In this document: positions 35,594-47,639 of the stretch, piece after piece | How the letters are laid out: every line of letters starts with the position of its first letter | Position numbering within the stretch: position 1 is the stretch's first letter | Translations under genes and position numbers: made by a program | The notes under the pieces: model-generated | Databases searched by the model: none | Told to the model about the DNA's origin: nothing | Seen by the model: the letters and a program-made list of their open reading frames with translations, nothing else | NCBI RefSeq assembly: GCF_000004075.3 | Contig: NC_026655.2 | Span: 19,267,489-19,331,488, forward strand | Length of the DNA stretch: 64,000 nucleotides | Direction of reading: 5' to 3' | Origin: Cucumis sativus | Lineage: Eukaryota > Streptophyta > Magnoliopsida > Cucurbitales > Cucurbitaceae

Positions 35594-36147
35594 CTACGAT
35601 ACAATCAATCAATAAACACACATAAAATCGATTTCTAAATCATCCATAACGTAGCATAGAATTCGAATTCGAATTTGTGAATCCGTTAGGTATATTCGCA
35701 GGGCTTGGGATCTCTCATCGTCAGGAATTTCTAGATCCAAAATCCACTTTCGCTACTCCAGGTTCCAGTTTCGAAATTCATAACTTCTAGTTCATTAGTT
35801 CATTTAATGCAATAAAACTCATTCAATTTCATCTATTACATACACCATTAGCGATTCGTCAGTTGACCTAATGCAACCTAAGTCTAAGTCACTCAATTAG
35901 ATATGAGAAAGTGATATAGTGGAGGGAGAAATAGAAGAAAAGCTTACCGATTTGAGTGAGGGAATGAACGATGGATGTAGAATAGGTAGCTGAAGTTTTT
36001 TGCGTCGTGGCCATGGGGAAGGGGTCCTCGAAAAAGGGTACCATCCATTGCCTTTTTTGTTAATAAAATACTAAAGTTATTAAATTAACCGTATAATAGA
36101 TATTAGTGTTAAAAGTATTATTGGGTAACAAATTCATTTTTTGTTTT
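35594..36147. other. Intron-like sequence upstream of the epoxide hydrolase exon
   Basis: No gene is identifiable. It contains the minus-strand ATG frame and GTAAGC donor at 35943-36014 described under the hydrolase fragment. Confidence 0.4.
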
Positions 36148-36160
36148 CACTACAATAAAT
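36148..36160 (+). repeat. Orphan CACTA-type terminus
   Basis: CACTACAATAAAT has the CACTACAA start of plant CACTA ends and is followed by GATGTCGGTCAAAA, in the style of CACTA subterminal sequence. A partner end and a 3-bp duplication were not found. Confidence 0.35.
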
Positions 36161-39100
36161 TAGGTATTTGATGTCGGTCAAAATTTAACATTTATAGAGG
36201 TATGATTTCGAGCAGCGATCGACATTGATGATTTAGGTGGCACTACAGAATTTTGTAGTTGTTATAATTGTTTTGAAGTACTACAAATGATATGATCTTG
36301 ATCATTCATGTCATAAATAAACTATATGCAAAGTGCATGTTAAAGCTAAGTGCATGTTTTAACCTCCCTTGAGTTAATTTCATGTTCTAAACTATATGCA
36401 AACGATATGATCTCGATCAGTCATATGTAAATAAACTATATGCAAACATAAGATTCATAAATAAACTATATGTTAAAGCTAATATGAATTTAATTTATAT
36501 TAGAATTTAGTTAATGGAATAACTCCCTTGGAGTTAATTTCACGTTAGTGAAGGAAGAGAGTTATTTTGATAACTTCCCTCTCCTTCGTTACTCTTAAAA
36601 ATTGCTAAGACACACGAAGGAAAAAAGACATTCTACATCCATACGTTTTGAATGATCTCTCTGCAAATAATTCTATGCAATGTCTCTCTAAAATGTAAAA
36701 AGATTTTTTCTCTTCCCCAAAACAAAATCATAAAAACTCACATCTCTATGTGATTTTCACCTATAGAATGACAAGTAAGACTCCGGTAGTGGTTTTCTTC
36801 ATATTGGGAGTGATTTATGTGAAGAAAGAAAAATCTTCAAATGTTAATTAGTTTATTTTTTTCCTTCGTCTTTAGAAAAGTATGCTAATATATGTATATT
36901 TTTTCTGATATTGATTGAATTTTTCATTTGCATGTTCACACGCTTCCGCTACGAAAATTCATTCCTTCAAGTAAGAATGTGATACATTTAATTAGATCTT
37001 TAGTAACATATTCTTCAGGTTGATTGTCAAATTGATATTGCATCCCTGTATTATTGGTCTTCAACTAACATTATAGCCCAATTCTCTTGACAAACGAGGT
37101 TTAAATTTTCTACAACAATAGTATAGTAATACTTTTCTGAGTTCGTGGTTTGTTCTCTTATTTGAAGTTTTTCTCTGTCAACTCTTGTCTTTTATTTTGA
37201 ATTTCTATGTTATTTTTTCTACTTTTACCAAAGTAGTAGTGGGAGATTTTTTTTTTCCAACAATATGATCTTATAGCACGAGCTCACTTTCATGATCATT
37301 TTTTGAATGGTAAGACCACCAATTTCATTGATCCTATTGAATCTTCCATTTAATTCTCTCCCTCCTTCCTATTCCATTATATAGGTGTGTCTAAAATGAA
37401 TGATGTGAACAAACTCTCATTGTGCACTATCAATTACCCAATTGGAGATATCAGTGACGATAAGAAACCATACCATGATATAGTTAATTACTTATGATTA
37501 CACCAAGAATGATAACCCTCAAACAACTCACAACGAATAATAGTTGTGGAAAACATTTAGCTTGCAACTTCTTGCATACAACACCATCACTCTTCATTTT
37601 AGAAAGTGTTGTGAGAGATGCTCTATTGAACATCTCAATGTTGTCCTCTCAGGTCCACCAAGACTCTTTTACAAGCTAACTTTTTGGTTCAAGACAAAAT
37701 CATACTATATTTTTGTGGACAATCTTTTTAAGTAGATCTTGACAAAAGTAGGATTCCATATATAGGAGTATGTACACAAAAGAAAGAAGAAAGCATTACC
37801 TTGTAGACAATAGCTATTGAAAGAAATAAACAAACGGTTAGATGGACCAATAATATAATAATGTCTTTGTATGGTGATGGTACTTGGTATTCATTAAAAG
37901 AAATTTGAAGAATAAAAGCATTTATTTTGAGAAGAAAGTTAATTTTCTAACAATATGGAAAGATACATAGTTGCAATAATAATTGAAAGTGATTGGAATA
38001 GAATAGTGATTAAGTGGGAGAATGTGAGATTATTATTAATGGGTATTGAAAAGCAAGTTGGGTGCACTTATAAGTCCATCCCAATTTGAGGAAAATGTCA
38101 ACTAAACTCACATTATCTTACCTTTTCTCTTGTACTATGTTTTTCCAAGTTTTGAACCAAAACCCACTTATAAGGGTAAGAAGTGGGAGAGAATTCATTC
38201 ATTTTGTTATATTTTAATGTCCAACTTTCTTGTTGTGAAATCTCAATGCTCATCTTATCCAATTAACACTTGATTTCATCTCATTCAATCAAACAGTAAA
38301 ACTCAAAACAAAAATCTCCCTCTTTGTGATTAAGGACTTCAATTCGTTTAGAAATTAAGAAAATGGAAATATTTTTTTAACCATTAAACAAAAAAGTAAA
38401 TGCATTTGGGTGAAAATTTGAAAACAAAATCTCAAAGGGAGAGCTAAGAACTTAGAGATAGTGCACAAACATTGATTTTGATTTGGTCATAACTTCATCC
38501 AATACCAACATATATTTTAATTCTTTTTTAGCATATCAATTAATCCTCTTAATTTTAAACATATATTTATTGGTTTTAGTTTTTTAGTTGAAGCATCAAC
38601 GTCATTTTCCAATTGTGAATAGTTAACATTGTCGATTTATGTTGATGGTTGTCTTCTTCTTTTTTTTTTTTTTCAATGCAGAATTAATCACATTCTATAA
38701 TGGGTTTTGTTATTATTCTTTTTTAGTTGCATATATAAAATTTATACATTTTTTTTCTTTTTTATACTTCATTTGCTTGAATTATTAAATCATCTCTTTT
38801 ATCACGACTCTACAAAATGTCATTGCTATTTGTTGTGACTATCTTTTTTAGTCATTGAATCCACCGTCTAAGAAAATTCAGTCAACATCAATCATTTATT
38901 TACATTTATTATCTGAACAATAAAATCATTTATTAGTCAATAAATGACAAAAAAGAAAAAAAAAAAGAGTTCACTCAATTGAACGTTTGACATTAAAAGT
39001 ACGTGAATTTAACTTTGATTTATGTCCATTAAACATTTCCTTTGACAGTTAGGAGGCATTGGAAGCCGGAGGGTGACTTACAATAATGATAGAGATTATA

Positions 39101-39954
39101 ACAGTATTTAGGGTATAGATTATTATAAATTGTGTTATTAAAATCTACGTTTGGTGTGTAGATTTAAGAAAGTGGAATGAGTTATTTTAGCCCAACTCCA
39201 TGCTTTGGATATAGATTATATGCAAAAGAGGAAATTAGTATTATTTTAATCATTTTATTTTAGTCCAAAATCTCCGCTACTCACTATTCCATTTTCTCAA
39301 TCGGATGCATCTCGAAAAAATGATCAATCTTGATCAAGATTGACTCCAAGATTCTTACTAAATTTAAAAACTATTTGAAGGAAAATTTTCGGTCTCTCAC
39401 GAGAACATCTCGAGACAAGCTTAACCCGAGATCATACTACATTAGTTTATGTTCTTTAAATCTGGACTAACTCGGACCAACTTTGGCACATGGTCATAAT
39501 ACATTAGCTTATGCTCTTTAGTTCGAGAGTGGTCAAGATTGACCTCGAGAAAAATAAAATTTTTAGTTGTTTCGAGATGCACCCAATCGAGAGAATGAAA
39601 TAGTGTGTAGCAGGGAATAAAATAACCACATAATCCCCCCTTTTGCTTAATTGATGTCCGCTACCACTCCCCTCAAATCTGCACCTCAAACACACACTTC
39701 CATTATCTACAAGGTATACTAAAAATTTTCTTTCTCCTACCAATTTTTGCTAATATTTATGTGTCATTAAAAGTCCATTTTATTACAATGTATATACAAC
39801 TATGTTTGTTTTCTTAATATACTATTATTCTAAATAATTATACGTATGTTAATACTAATGATCATTTCAACATTTAATGTCAAATTTACACATTTTTAAT
39901 TTAGGTTTTTTAAAACATATAACAAACTGATAAAATGTTAACACTACATAGAAT
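36161..39954. other. Intergenic, AT-rich, no gene seen
   Basis: No supported coding sequence. Around 36280-36480 the phrase AAATAAACTATATGCAAA and relatives recur several times. 39040-39260 shows a segment (AGTGGAATGAGTTATTTTAG) similar to one at 27.29 kb, possibly the same old MITE family. Confidence 0.5.
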
Positions 39955-40075
39955 AATTTTGAAAAGAGGAAAATTGACTCAGAGACCCACAATGTAAAAT
40001 ACAAAAATACTCTAGTTAACACGTGATTAATTGACCACACACGCGTGAATAATCTTCTTCTAGACAATCGAGTAT
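39955..40075 (-). repeat. Dispersed repeat, minus-oriented copy (partner near 54.93-55.05 kb)
   Basis: The minus strand here reads GTGTGGTCAATTAATCAC, then AGAGTATTTTTGT and ACATTGTGGGT. The plus strand near 54954-55005 reads the same phrases with substitutions (TGTGGTCGATTAATCAT, AGAGTATTTTTGTT, CACGTTGTGGGT). Both sit beside runs of AAACGATC-like words, so they belong to one dispersed family. Confidence 0.75.
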
Positions 40076-40257
40076 TACATTGTAAACGATAGTTTTGATC
40101 ATGATACACGATCGTGTAGTTCATTTTAACAATAGAAAAAAAAATTTCAAATTTAAACGATCATGACAAGAAAGCTTAAGACATAAATGATCATATAATA
40201 TAATCTAATCACAATGCAATGATAGATAATCATGTAGTGAAATAATATACTTTAAAT

Positions 40258-40376
40258 TATCGTGTTGACCATGGTAAACGATCATGTTGATTATGGTAAA
40301 CACTCATGTTGATTATGATAAGTGGTCGTGTTGATTATAGTAGATGATTGTGTAGTTCAATGTAAATGATTGTGAA
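40258..40376 (+). repeat. About 22-bp minisatellite (GATCATGTTGATTATGGTAAAC)
   Basis: Four to five imperfect units variously begin CGTGTTGACC, CATGTTGATT or CGTGTTGATT and end in TGGTAAACG-like text. They run consecutively and grade into looser GATCGTGTAG words on both sides. Confidence 0.8.
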
Positions 40377-40537
40377 AAACTTCAAATCTAACCATTGTAT
40401 AATACAATATACACAATCATTTAGATTTTGATACACAACCATTTAGAAATGTAATAGTACATAGTTCTTTGTTAACATTTTTTACTAAACTTCTAAACAA
40501 CTTAGAATTTTTACCGAAGATGATGAAGATGAAATAA

Positions 40538-40930
40538 GAGATTTAAACGATCGAATCTTATAATCTAAACGCCAAATAAAGAAAATCTAGAAGATGAGAT
40601 AAATAAATCGCAAAGAAGAAGAAAAAGTGAAAAAGTAACAAGGGGATATGAAAAAATAATCGGTCATCATGAGCTTTCCTTATTTTGTTATACAAGTTAT
40701 AGATATTTAGGGTTTTGTTACATGTAAATATTTAGGAGATTTAAACGATCAATCTTATACGCTAAATGCTGAAGAAAGAAAATCTGAAAGATGAGATAAA
40801 TAAATTGCAAAGAAGAAGAAGTAATAAGAGGATATATGGAATTTACAAAATAGATAATCGAACTTCGTGAACTTTTCTTATTTTGTGATATGAATCATAA
40901 CTATTTAAGAATATTGTTACAATTATATAA
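40538..40930 (+). repeat. 198-bp tandem duplication in the AAACGATC repeat family
   Basis: GAGATTTAAACGATC begins at 40538 and again at 40736. Both copies continue with GAAAATCT, GATGAGATAAATAAAT, GCAAAGAAGAAGAA and TTATTTTGT landmarks in the same order, with many substitutions and small indels. It is an old duplication. Confidence 0.8.
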
Positions 40931-42623
40931 ATTAAACTTTTTAATTTTACGATACCATTCGAGATTAAAATGATGAGAAATTGCAGCAGGTGGCAAAAGG
41001 AATTAAGAAAATTTAGTGTGTCCCTTAGAATTCTAAATTTGCATCTATAGCAAAATATTTATATTCAATTATTTTGTTCACTATTCCGATTTTACCCTTT
41101 TAACAAATTTTGTTGTTTTAAAAATGGAAAATTGCATCATATGACAAAAATATTTAAAAAGAAAAAAATAGTGCAGACACCTATTTTTTGCATATTGCGA
41201 ATATGAAAAAATTAATGATATCAGACAAATATCTGAACGCTATTAGAGAACTATTGGATGGTTATCGACTTTCAAATTTTCTACTTTTACAATTTAGATA
41301 ACGAAGTAACATTAACCTTGTTATCATAATTCTTTTTTTTTTTTTTTTCTAAATTTTGGAAGGGCATTTTGAAATGGTTGATCAATGCCTAAATTATTTC
41401 TAATTTTTTTTCCTCTCATGTTTTCTTTTGAATATTGTAAAGCATATTCTTCTTAAAATTATTCTTTATTTATCATCCATTTTTAGGATTGATTAATTTA
41501 TTATTAAGAGCAAAATGAGATTAAAAAAATTCTTTCATTTTTCTTATTGTGTTATTTCATTTGCGGCTTCACAAATTTCGATCTCTTTTTATGTGCATTA
41601 TGACGATGAAGCACTACCAATTACGAACATATTTGATTTGAATTTATATATTTATAAATGTATTTGGAAAATCATTTTCTTTTAACTTAAAACAAAGCAT
41701 TTATATATATATATATATAAAAGGCAAATATCTTTCGTGATTTTAAAAAGAAAGACATAATTAAATTGATATTTGATGTGTCTCTTACCCATTCTAAACA
41801 TGTAGGAAGGCTTTGTTTGGAGATCAAATCATTAAACCATTTTGAAGCCTCAAACCACTTTCCAAAATGATCCAACACAAAGCCTAATCCATCATATGGG
41901 TCGGCCCAACTTTTGGGATCTTTTTTCTTCAGTACCCATGCAAAATTGGTCAACATTTAACATATCCATATTAAAAGAATAAAATAAACTTTTAAATAGT
42001 GCAAATGTAATTACATATAGGTCAATTTGAACGTAGTAATTACATACAGGTAGACGTATATAATAATTCAACCTATAAATTACATATATATATAGGTAAG
42101 TATGAAGAGTATATATTGAGTATATATTAACTTACAAATTAAAGAACATGGGAAGATTAGAGCACGAAAAATATAGATTTTATTTAATCATAAGTTATTA
42201 ACATACAATGAATTTCAAATTCAAACTATTGTATTACTATTATATTATATTAGTGATCATTAATCCTAAAAAGAAAAATGTTAATTTACATATATAGAAC
42301 AAAACACAAAAATATTTACAGTCCATATAAAAAAGAATCCATGAAACAGTTATTGTATTTTTTTATAAATTTCATATTTATCCTCGTTGGTATTGAATTT
42401 TTTGAGAGTATTGAATCCATACGCATCTCCTTCATAGTTCATATTATTACCTTTCATTCTTCATATTCTCAATTCTCACTGCAAGAAAATCAATATTGCC
42501 CAACGCTTCTTTAACACAATGGTATCCAAATCTAAACAATCGTGTTCGCAATTTTTTCGTATCTCTTCTTGAATTTCTTCCTTGTTCGTTATCTTTCGTC
42601 TTCTTTTTTTCTTCTTTTAGGCC
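40931..42623. other. AT-rich intergenic with one exon-like patch
   Basis: This is mostly simple AT-rich DNA, including TA repeats at 41703-41720. The only protein-like segment is described separately at 41789-41956. Confidence 0.5.
41789..41956 (-). other. Exon-like fragment of unknown protein
   Basis: The minus strand encodes a balanced, globular-looking stretch (WADPYDGLGFVLDHFGKW, ISKQSLPTCLEW) that then meets a strong donor (AATGG/GTAAGAG). Its composition is unlike the random frames around it. I do not recognise the family, and no flanking exons are evident. It may be a gene relic or a transposon-carried fragment. Confidence 0.4.
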
Positions 42624-44022
42624 TGAGACAAGACGTGAAGCCAAGTGATATCGCTCCCTTCAAGACTAATACCAACGAACCCTTAACTTAACACTTAAAA
42701 CAATGAACAATAATGGAAGCTATAACATGTAACTTAAAAACAAGATTGGAAGAAACTTTTCTTATTTAAAAACAAACTTTAGATAATTTTATACAGACAA
42801 CACGAAACCTTATTTATATAACAAAACTAACACCAGATTTTCAAACCTAAGTCTAAATTAGACAAACTAACAAAAGTACTAAACAAAACAAAACACGTAC
42901 AATAAGAGACTAAACTCTTCAACAGACAGATAGCAGCGACTCAAGCTCTAAGGACACGATCTCTAGCTACCTAGAAAGTGGAAAGACATTTTGAAGAGTA
43001 TGAGCTAAATGAGCTCAGTGGTAATTTTTTTCTAAATACTTTTCATAAATCTTTGTATCAGTAATATGTAAATCATTTTAACAGTAAATGATAAACCATA
43101 ACATGAAAGCTTAAACCTTAAAGTAATTAGAAAATAGTAACATAATCCTGATTTTTCCTACTCGAAACTCAAGTATATACTCCCCAGGTAAGTGTCCTTA
43201 CCTCTAATTCCTTGGCGCCTTTGTCTCATAACGGGTAATTTTAATCCTGCCTCGTTATGAGTAAATTTTAAGCTTGTCCCGTCATGAGTAATTTTTTAGA
43301 TAGATTGACTTTGATAAAACATTCATAAAACATAAACCTAATTAAAACATCCTTGAGTAGGCCTTAAACAATATTTCTTTGATAAACTCTTTTTCCAATA
43401 AGCTTAAGCATTTCTCAATAAAAAGTATACTTGAGTAAATACCTTTAAACCATAACATGCTTGAAAGACTTTTCATAATATAACTTAAACATTTAAACAT
43501 AAATCATGGCTTGAAATAACTTTAATAAATCATTTTTTTTCACTCACAAATACAAGCTTAAATCATTGGCTTATAAATTTGTTTGATTTCCTTTTGACCT
43601 AAAAAGTATGGTAAAGTTATCCAATTAATTTTTTGCGTCCATAAAAACATCAAATGTGTACTTAAAATTCTCAAAAATCACAAAAAAAAAAAAAAAAAAA
43701 GCTCAAAACACCTCCAAGACTCTGACAGTTCACAACAAAGGCAAAAGCAACGTCACTAACAGAAGTGTACGAAACAACCAAACAACGTCAGCTTGCAATT
43801 CACATCAAGAAGAGAAGGAGTCATGCAACAGCGTTTCGTGAACCGAGAGAGAGATGGTCGCTATCATCACAGAAGTCGAACGAAAAAGGAGAAGGGAGGG
43901 CTAGGGGCACCTGGCGGCTGAACAAAGAAGAAGTAGAGGAAGAGATGGATGACGACAAGGTCTAGGGCATGAGGAAGAGGAAGGGTGAAGTAGGAGGAAA
44001 ACTAAAAGTTTTGGGTGTTACA
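42624..44022 (-). repeat. Candidate 3' LTR of the gypsy element
   Basis: The LTR starts TGTAACACCC immediately after the polypurine tract at 44023-44038. The other edge is a guess: TCTTGTCTCA at 42624 would give a TG...CA unit of about 1.4 kb. Without the 5' LTR this edge cannot be confirmed. The segment has an A-run (43681-43700) and no coding content. Confidence 0.45.
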
Positions 44023-44040
44023 TTCTTCCCTCCTTAAGGA

Positions 44041-46757
44041 ACATTCGTCCTCGAAAGTTCTAATCCTCGAACAACTCTGGGTAACGAGCTCTCATGTCAT
44101 CCTCTTGCTCCCACGTAGCCTCTTCAACTTGGTGATTCTGCCACAAAACTTTTACTAGTGTAATCCTTCTGTTACGAAGCATCTTTACCTCTCTAGCTAA
44201 AATCTCAACTAGTTGCTCTACATAGCTCAAATTCTCATCAATTTTCCAGTGGTTCATAGTCCACTATATGAGACGGATCTACCACGCACTTTCTCAACAT
44301 CGAAACATGAATAATATTATGAATCACAAAGAGTAATGGTGGCAATGCCAAATGATAAGCCACCGCACCAATTCACTCGAGAATCTCAAACGGTCCAACA
44401 AAACGAGGACTCAACTTCCCCTTCTTTTCAAATTGCAGAACATCCTTCATAGATGCTACTTTCAAGAACATCAAACTCAAGATCCTTCTGTCTCACATCA
44501 GCATAACTTTTTTGTCTACTCTTTCATGTTTGCATACGTGCTCTAATCTTCTGAATAACCTTATTAATAGACTGAACTAATTCAAGACCCATCAATCTCT
44601 GCTCACCAACCTCATCCCACCAAACAAGAGATCTACAACATTTACCATACAGGGTCTCAAACGGTGCCATGTCAATGGTAGCCTAAAACTGTTATTATAT
44701 GCAAACTTCATCAAATGCAAGTGAGAGTCCCAACTACATGGAAACTCTAATGTACAAGCTCGTAGTATATCTTCTAAATTTTGGTTCAAATGCTCAGTTT
44801 GACCATCAGTCTGTGGGTGAAAAGTTGTACTAAAATCTAATCTCGTGCCCATGGCAGCCTGAGGTCCCTTCCAAAACTTGAAATTAAAATGTGCATCTCT
44901 ATCAGAAACAATCGATACAGACACTCTATGGAATCTCACAATCTCAGTCAAATATAATCGTGTCCACTTACTATCAATATAAATGGATTTTTCTAGGACG
45001 ATAGTGTCAATTTTGTAAGCATGTCGAGAACAACCCAAATCACTGTGTAACCCTTTAGGGTTCTAGGCAATCCTGCAATAAAATCCAGACACATTCTCCC
45101 ACTTCCACTTAGGCACAACCAAAGGTTGCAGCAAACATGCTAATTTCTGTTTAAGTGTTTTAACATGCTGGCACACCCAAGCACTTGTTAAAAAAATCTG
45201 CCACTTTTCTCTTCATACTACGCCACCAATAAACTCATTTAAGATATTGATACATTTTTGTGCTACCTGGATGGATGGAAAATGGAGAATTATGAGCTTC
45301 ATTCAATAGATCAATTTTAACTACAGTGTCTGTTGGCACACACAAACGCCTTTCAAACAAAAACCCACCATCAGAGGATATGGAAAACTCATTAGCTTAA
45401 CCTTTTTCTACAAGGTGACACTTTTCAACCAGATAAGGATCATTACGCTAAGCAACAATAATTTTCTACCTCAAAGTTGGTTGCATTATTAACTGAGCTA
45501 ACTGTGAGCTAACTGCCTCTATTGATACCGCAATCTCAGCTCTCTCAAAGTCTCGTGTAAAGGGGTCTGCCTGATAATAAGTGTTGTTGAATGTGATACT
45601 TTTCTACTAAGAGCATCAACTACCGCATTCGCCTTACTTGGATGATATAATATCTCACAGTCATAGTCCTTTACTAATTCAAGTCACCTTCGTTGTCTCA
45701 TATTTAACTCCTTCTGAGTGAAGAAGTATTTCAGGCTCTTATGGACAAAATATTTGTATCTTCATGACATACAAATAGTGCCTCCATATCTTAAGTGCAA
45801 AAACCATTGCTGCTAACTCTAAATCATGCGTAGGGTAGTTCTGCTCACGACTCTTCAACTAACGAGAGGCATAAGCAACCACCTTACCTTGTTGCATCAA
45901 GACACAACCCAATCCCTTCTTAGAGACATCTAGTATTGTAAGGACTCGTGTAGTAACAAGCTTCTGCTTAAGATCCTGGAAGCTGCTCTCACATGTTGGG
46001 CTCTATACAAAAGGACTCCATTTCCTAGAAAATTGAGTCAAATGAGTAAGTATACAAAAAAAAGTCCTCCATAAACCTCCAACAATAACCTGTTAAACTC
46101 AAAAAGCTACGAACCTCACTGACTGTGGAAGGTCGAGGCCAACTGGTCACAACTTGAATCTTTGCTGGGTCCACAAAAACTCTCTTACTATATACTACAT
46201 GGCCAAGAAAAGTCACCTGCTTAAGCCAAAATTTACATTTTGAAAAATTAGCATAGAGTTTATTGGCCTGAAGAGTACTCTCCAATACTTTATGCAAATG
46301 CTTCTCATGCTCAGCCTCTATCCTGGAGTAAACCAAGATATCGTGAATAAAGACATACAAAAGTGTCTAAGAAATCCTTAAACACCCTGTTCATCAAATC
46401 CATGAATACAGTAGGAGCATTTGTCAAGCCAAAAGACATTACAATGAATTCATAATGTCCATATCCCGAATGGAAGCCGGTCTTAGCAATATCATTGTCT
46501 CTAATCCTCTAATGGTGATAGCCTGAGCGTAAATTAATCTTAGAGAACACTATGGCTCCCTGCAACTGATCAAACAAATCATGGATTTTCGACAGCGGAT
46601 ACATGTGCTTGACTATCACCTTATTAAGCTCTCTGTAGTCAATGCAAAGACGCATTGATCCATCTTTCTTCCTCACAAACAGTATTAGTGCTACCCAAGG
46701 TGACACACTAAGTCGAATGAAACCCTTGTCCAACAATTCCTGCAATTGGACCTTCAT
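44041..46757 (-). pseudogene. Ty3/gypsy pol (RT, RNase H, integrase) fragments
   Basis: Blocks in order on the minus strand are as follows. The RT start (46509-46757) has [30 protein letters not shown] and SGYHH. The later RT (46025-46360) has FIHDILVYS in place of the usual F(I/V)DDILVYS, then KCKFWL and FLGHVV. A broken RNase H region follows. The integrase core (44592-45038) has IVSDRDAHF, FHPQTDGQTE and NSFR. The C-terminal block (44060-44257) reads ILAREVKMLRNRRI, then VEEATWE and YPELFED. In the polyprotein these would reverse-transcribe and insert the element. Frames are broken between blocks and one RT catalytic Asp is replaced by His, so it is inactive. Confidence 0.92.
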
Positions 46758-47049
46758 TGTGTGGGCAAAAACTTATGTATTACTTGGAGACATCATTGTT
46801 TTTGCTGACGCAAACATATACATGGACAAAATCTTATGTGGTTGTAGGAAAAATTTTTAAGTTGGAGTTCTACCGACGTTTATTTTAGTTTATGGACACA
46901 TACCGATGGATAGATATTTTAAATATTTCTCGACGTAATTTACGTGGCGAAAAACCCATATTTTTTAATACATATTTATGGTGGTGCAAAATTTATATAT
47001 AAGACGACGCAAATAACATGGGCATAAATTTTAAAACAAAAACCTAATT

Positions 47050-47510
47050 TTATTTGTGCTTTTCCCTTCCCACACATTTTCCCTCTCTCTCACAAAACCC
47101 CTCCCCTCCCCCTTTACTTTTCAGTAAAACACACAACCCTCACCCTCAATTTACTTGTCGAAACCTTCGCCCCCCCTCTCATCGTGATTTTCTTTGTCGG
47201 CGGTGTCCTCCCCACCGTTTCATTTTCTTCTCTCATCAAACGTTGCGGTGACAACCCCTCACTAATTTCTTTTCGGCAACGTCCCCCTCCAATTTTCTTT
47301 TCCACAAACCCCCTCCCCCCAATTTTGTTTGCTGACAGCACCCTCCTCCTCCTTTGTTTCATTTTCTTCTCACACCGTAAGTGCCCCCTCCCACCCCCAT
47401 TTTCTTTTTGCAACCCCCCTGTCGCCTTTCTTTTAACAGAGTCTCCTCACCCTGATTTTCTTACAGACGATCGATCAGACCCTTCCCATTTTCTTCTCGC
47501 AAGATGCTAG
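47050..47510. other. Strand-asymmetric pyrimidine-rich tract
   Basis: About 450 bases are dominated by C and T on the plus strand (CCCCTCCC, TTTTCTTC words). Overlapping open frames on both strands are by-products. Purine/pyrimidine segregation like this can sit in a leader or intron of the CACTA genes, but no exon is recognisable. Confidence 0.5.
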
Positions 47511-47639
47511 ACATAGGTGCTTGCTGAACAGGTCGCCAAATGGGTTGCACCACTGCCCTTGAATTCCTTCTTGTAGATGCTTTTTATCCTCTTCTTGCAA
47601 ACCTCCCCGACGTTAACGAACAACTTTTCTTTTCTGTCA

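Larger units (their letters stand above)
42624..46757 (-). mobile_element. Decayed, 5'-truncated Ty3/gypsy retrotransposon
   Basis: Read on the minus strand, RT, RNase H region, integrase and C-terminal domain run from 46757 to 44041. A polypurine tract (AAGGAGGGAAGAA) and an LTR-like start (TGTAACACCC) follow. Gag, protease and the 5' LTR are missing because the element stops abruptly at 46757 against CACTA-like sequence. Multiple stops and frameshifts make it non-autonomous. Confidence 0.9.

Noticed and set aside
47054..47510. Overlapping open frames of about 100 aa on both strands
   Set aside because: They reflect extreme C/T bias and no conserved motif is visible.
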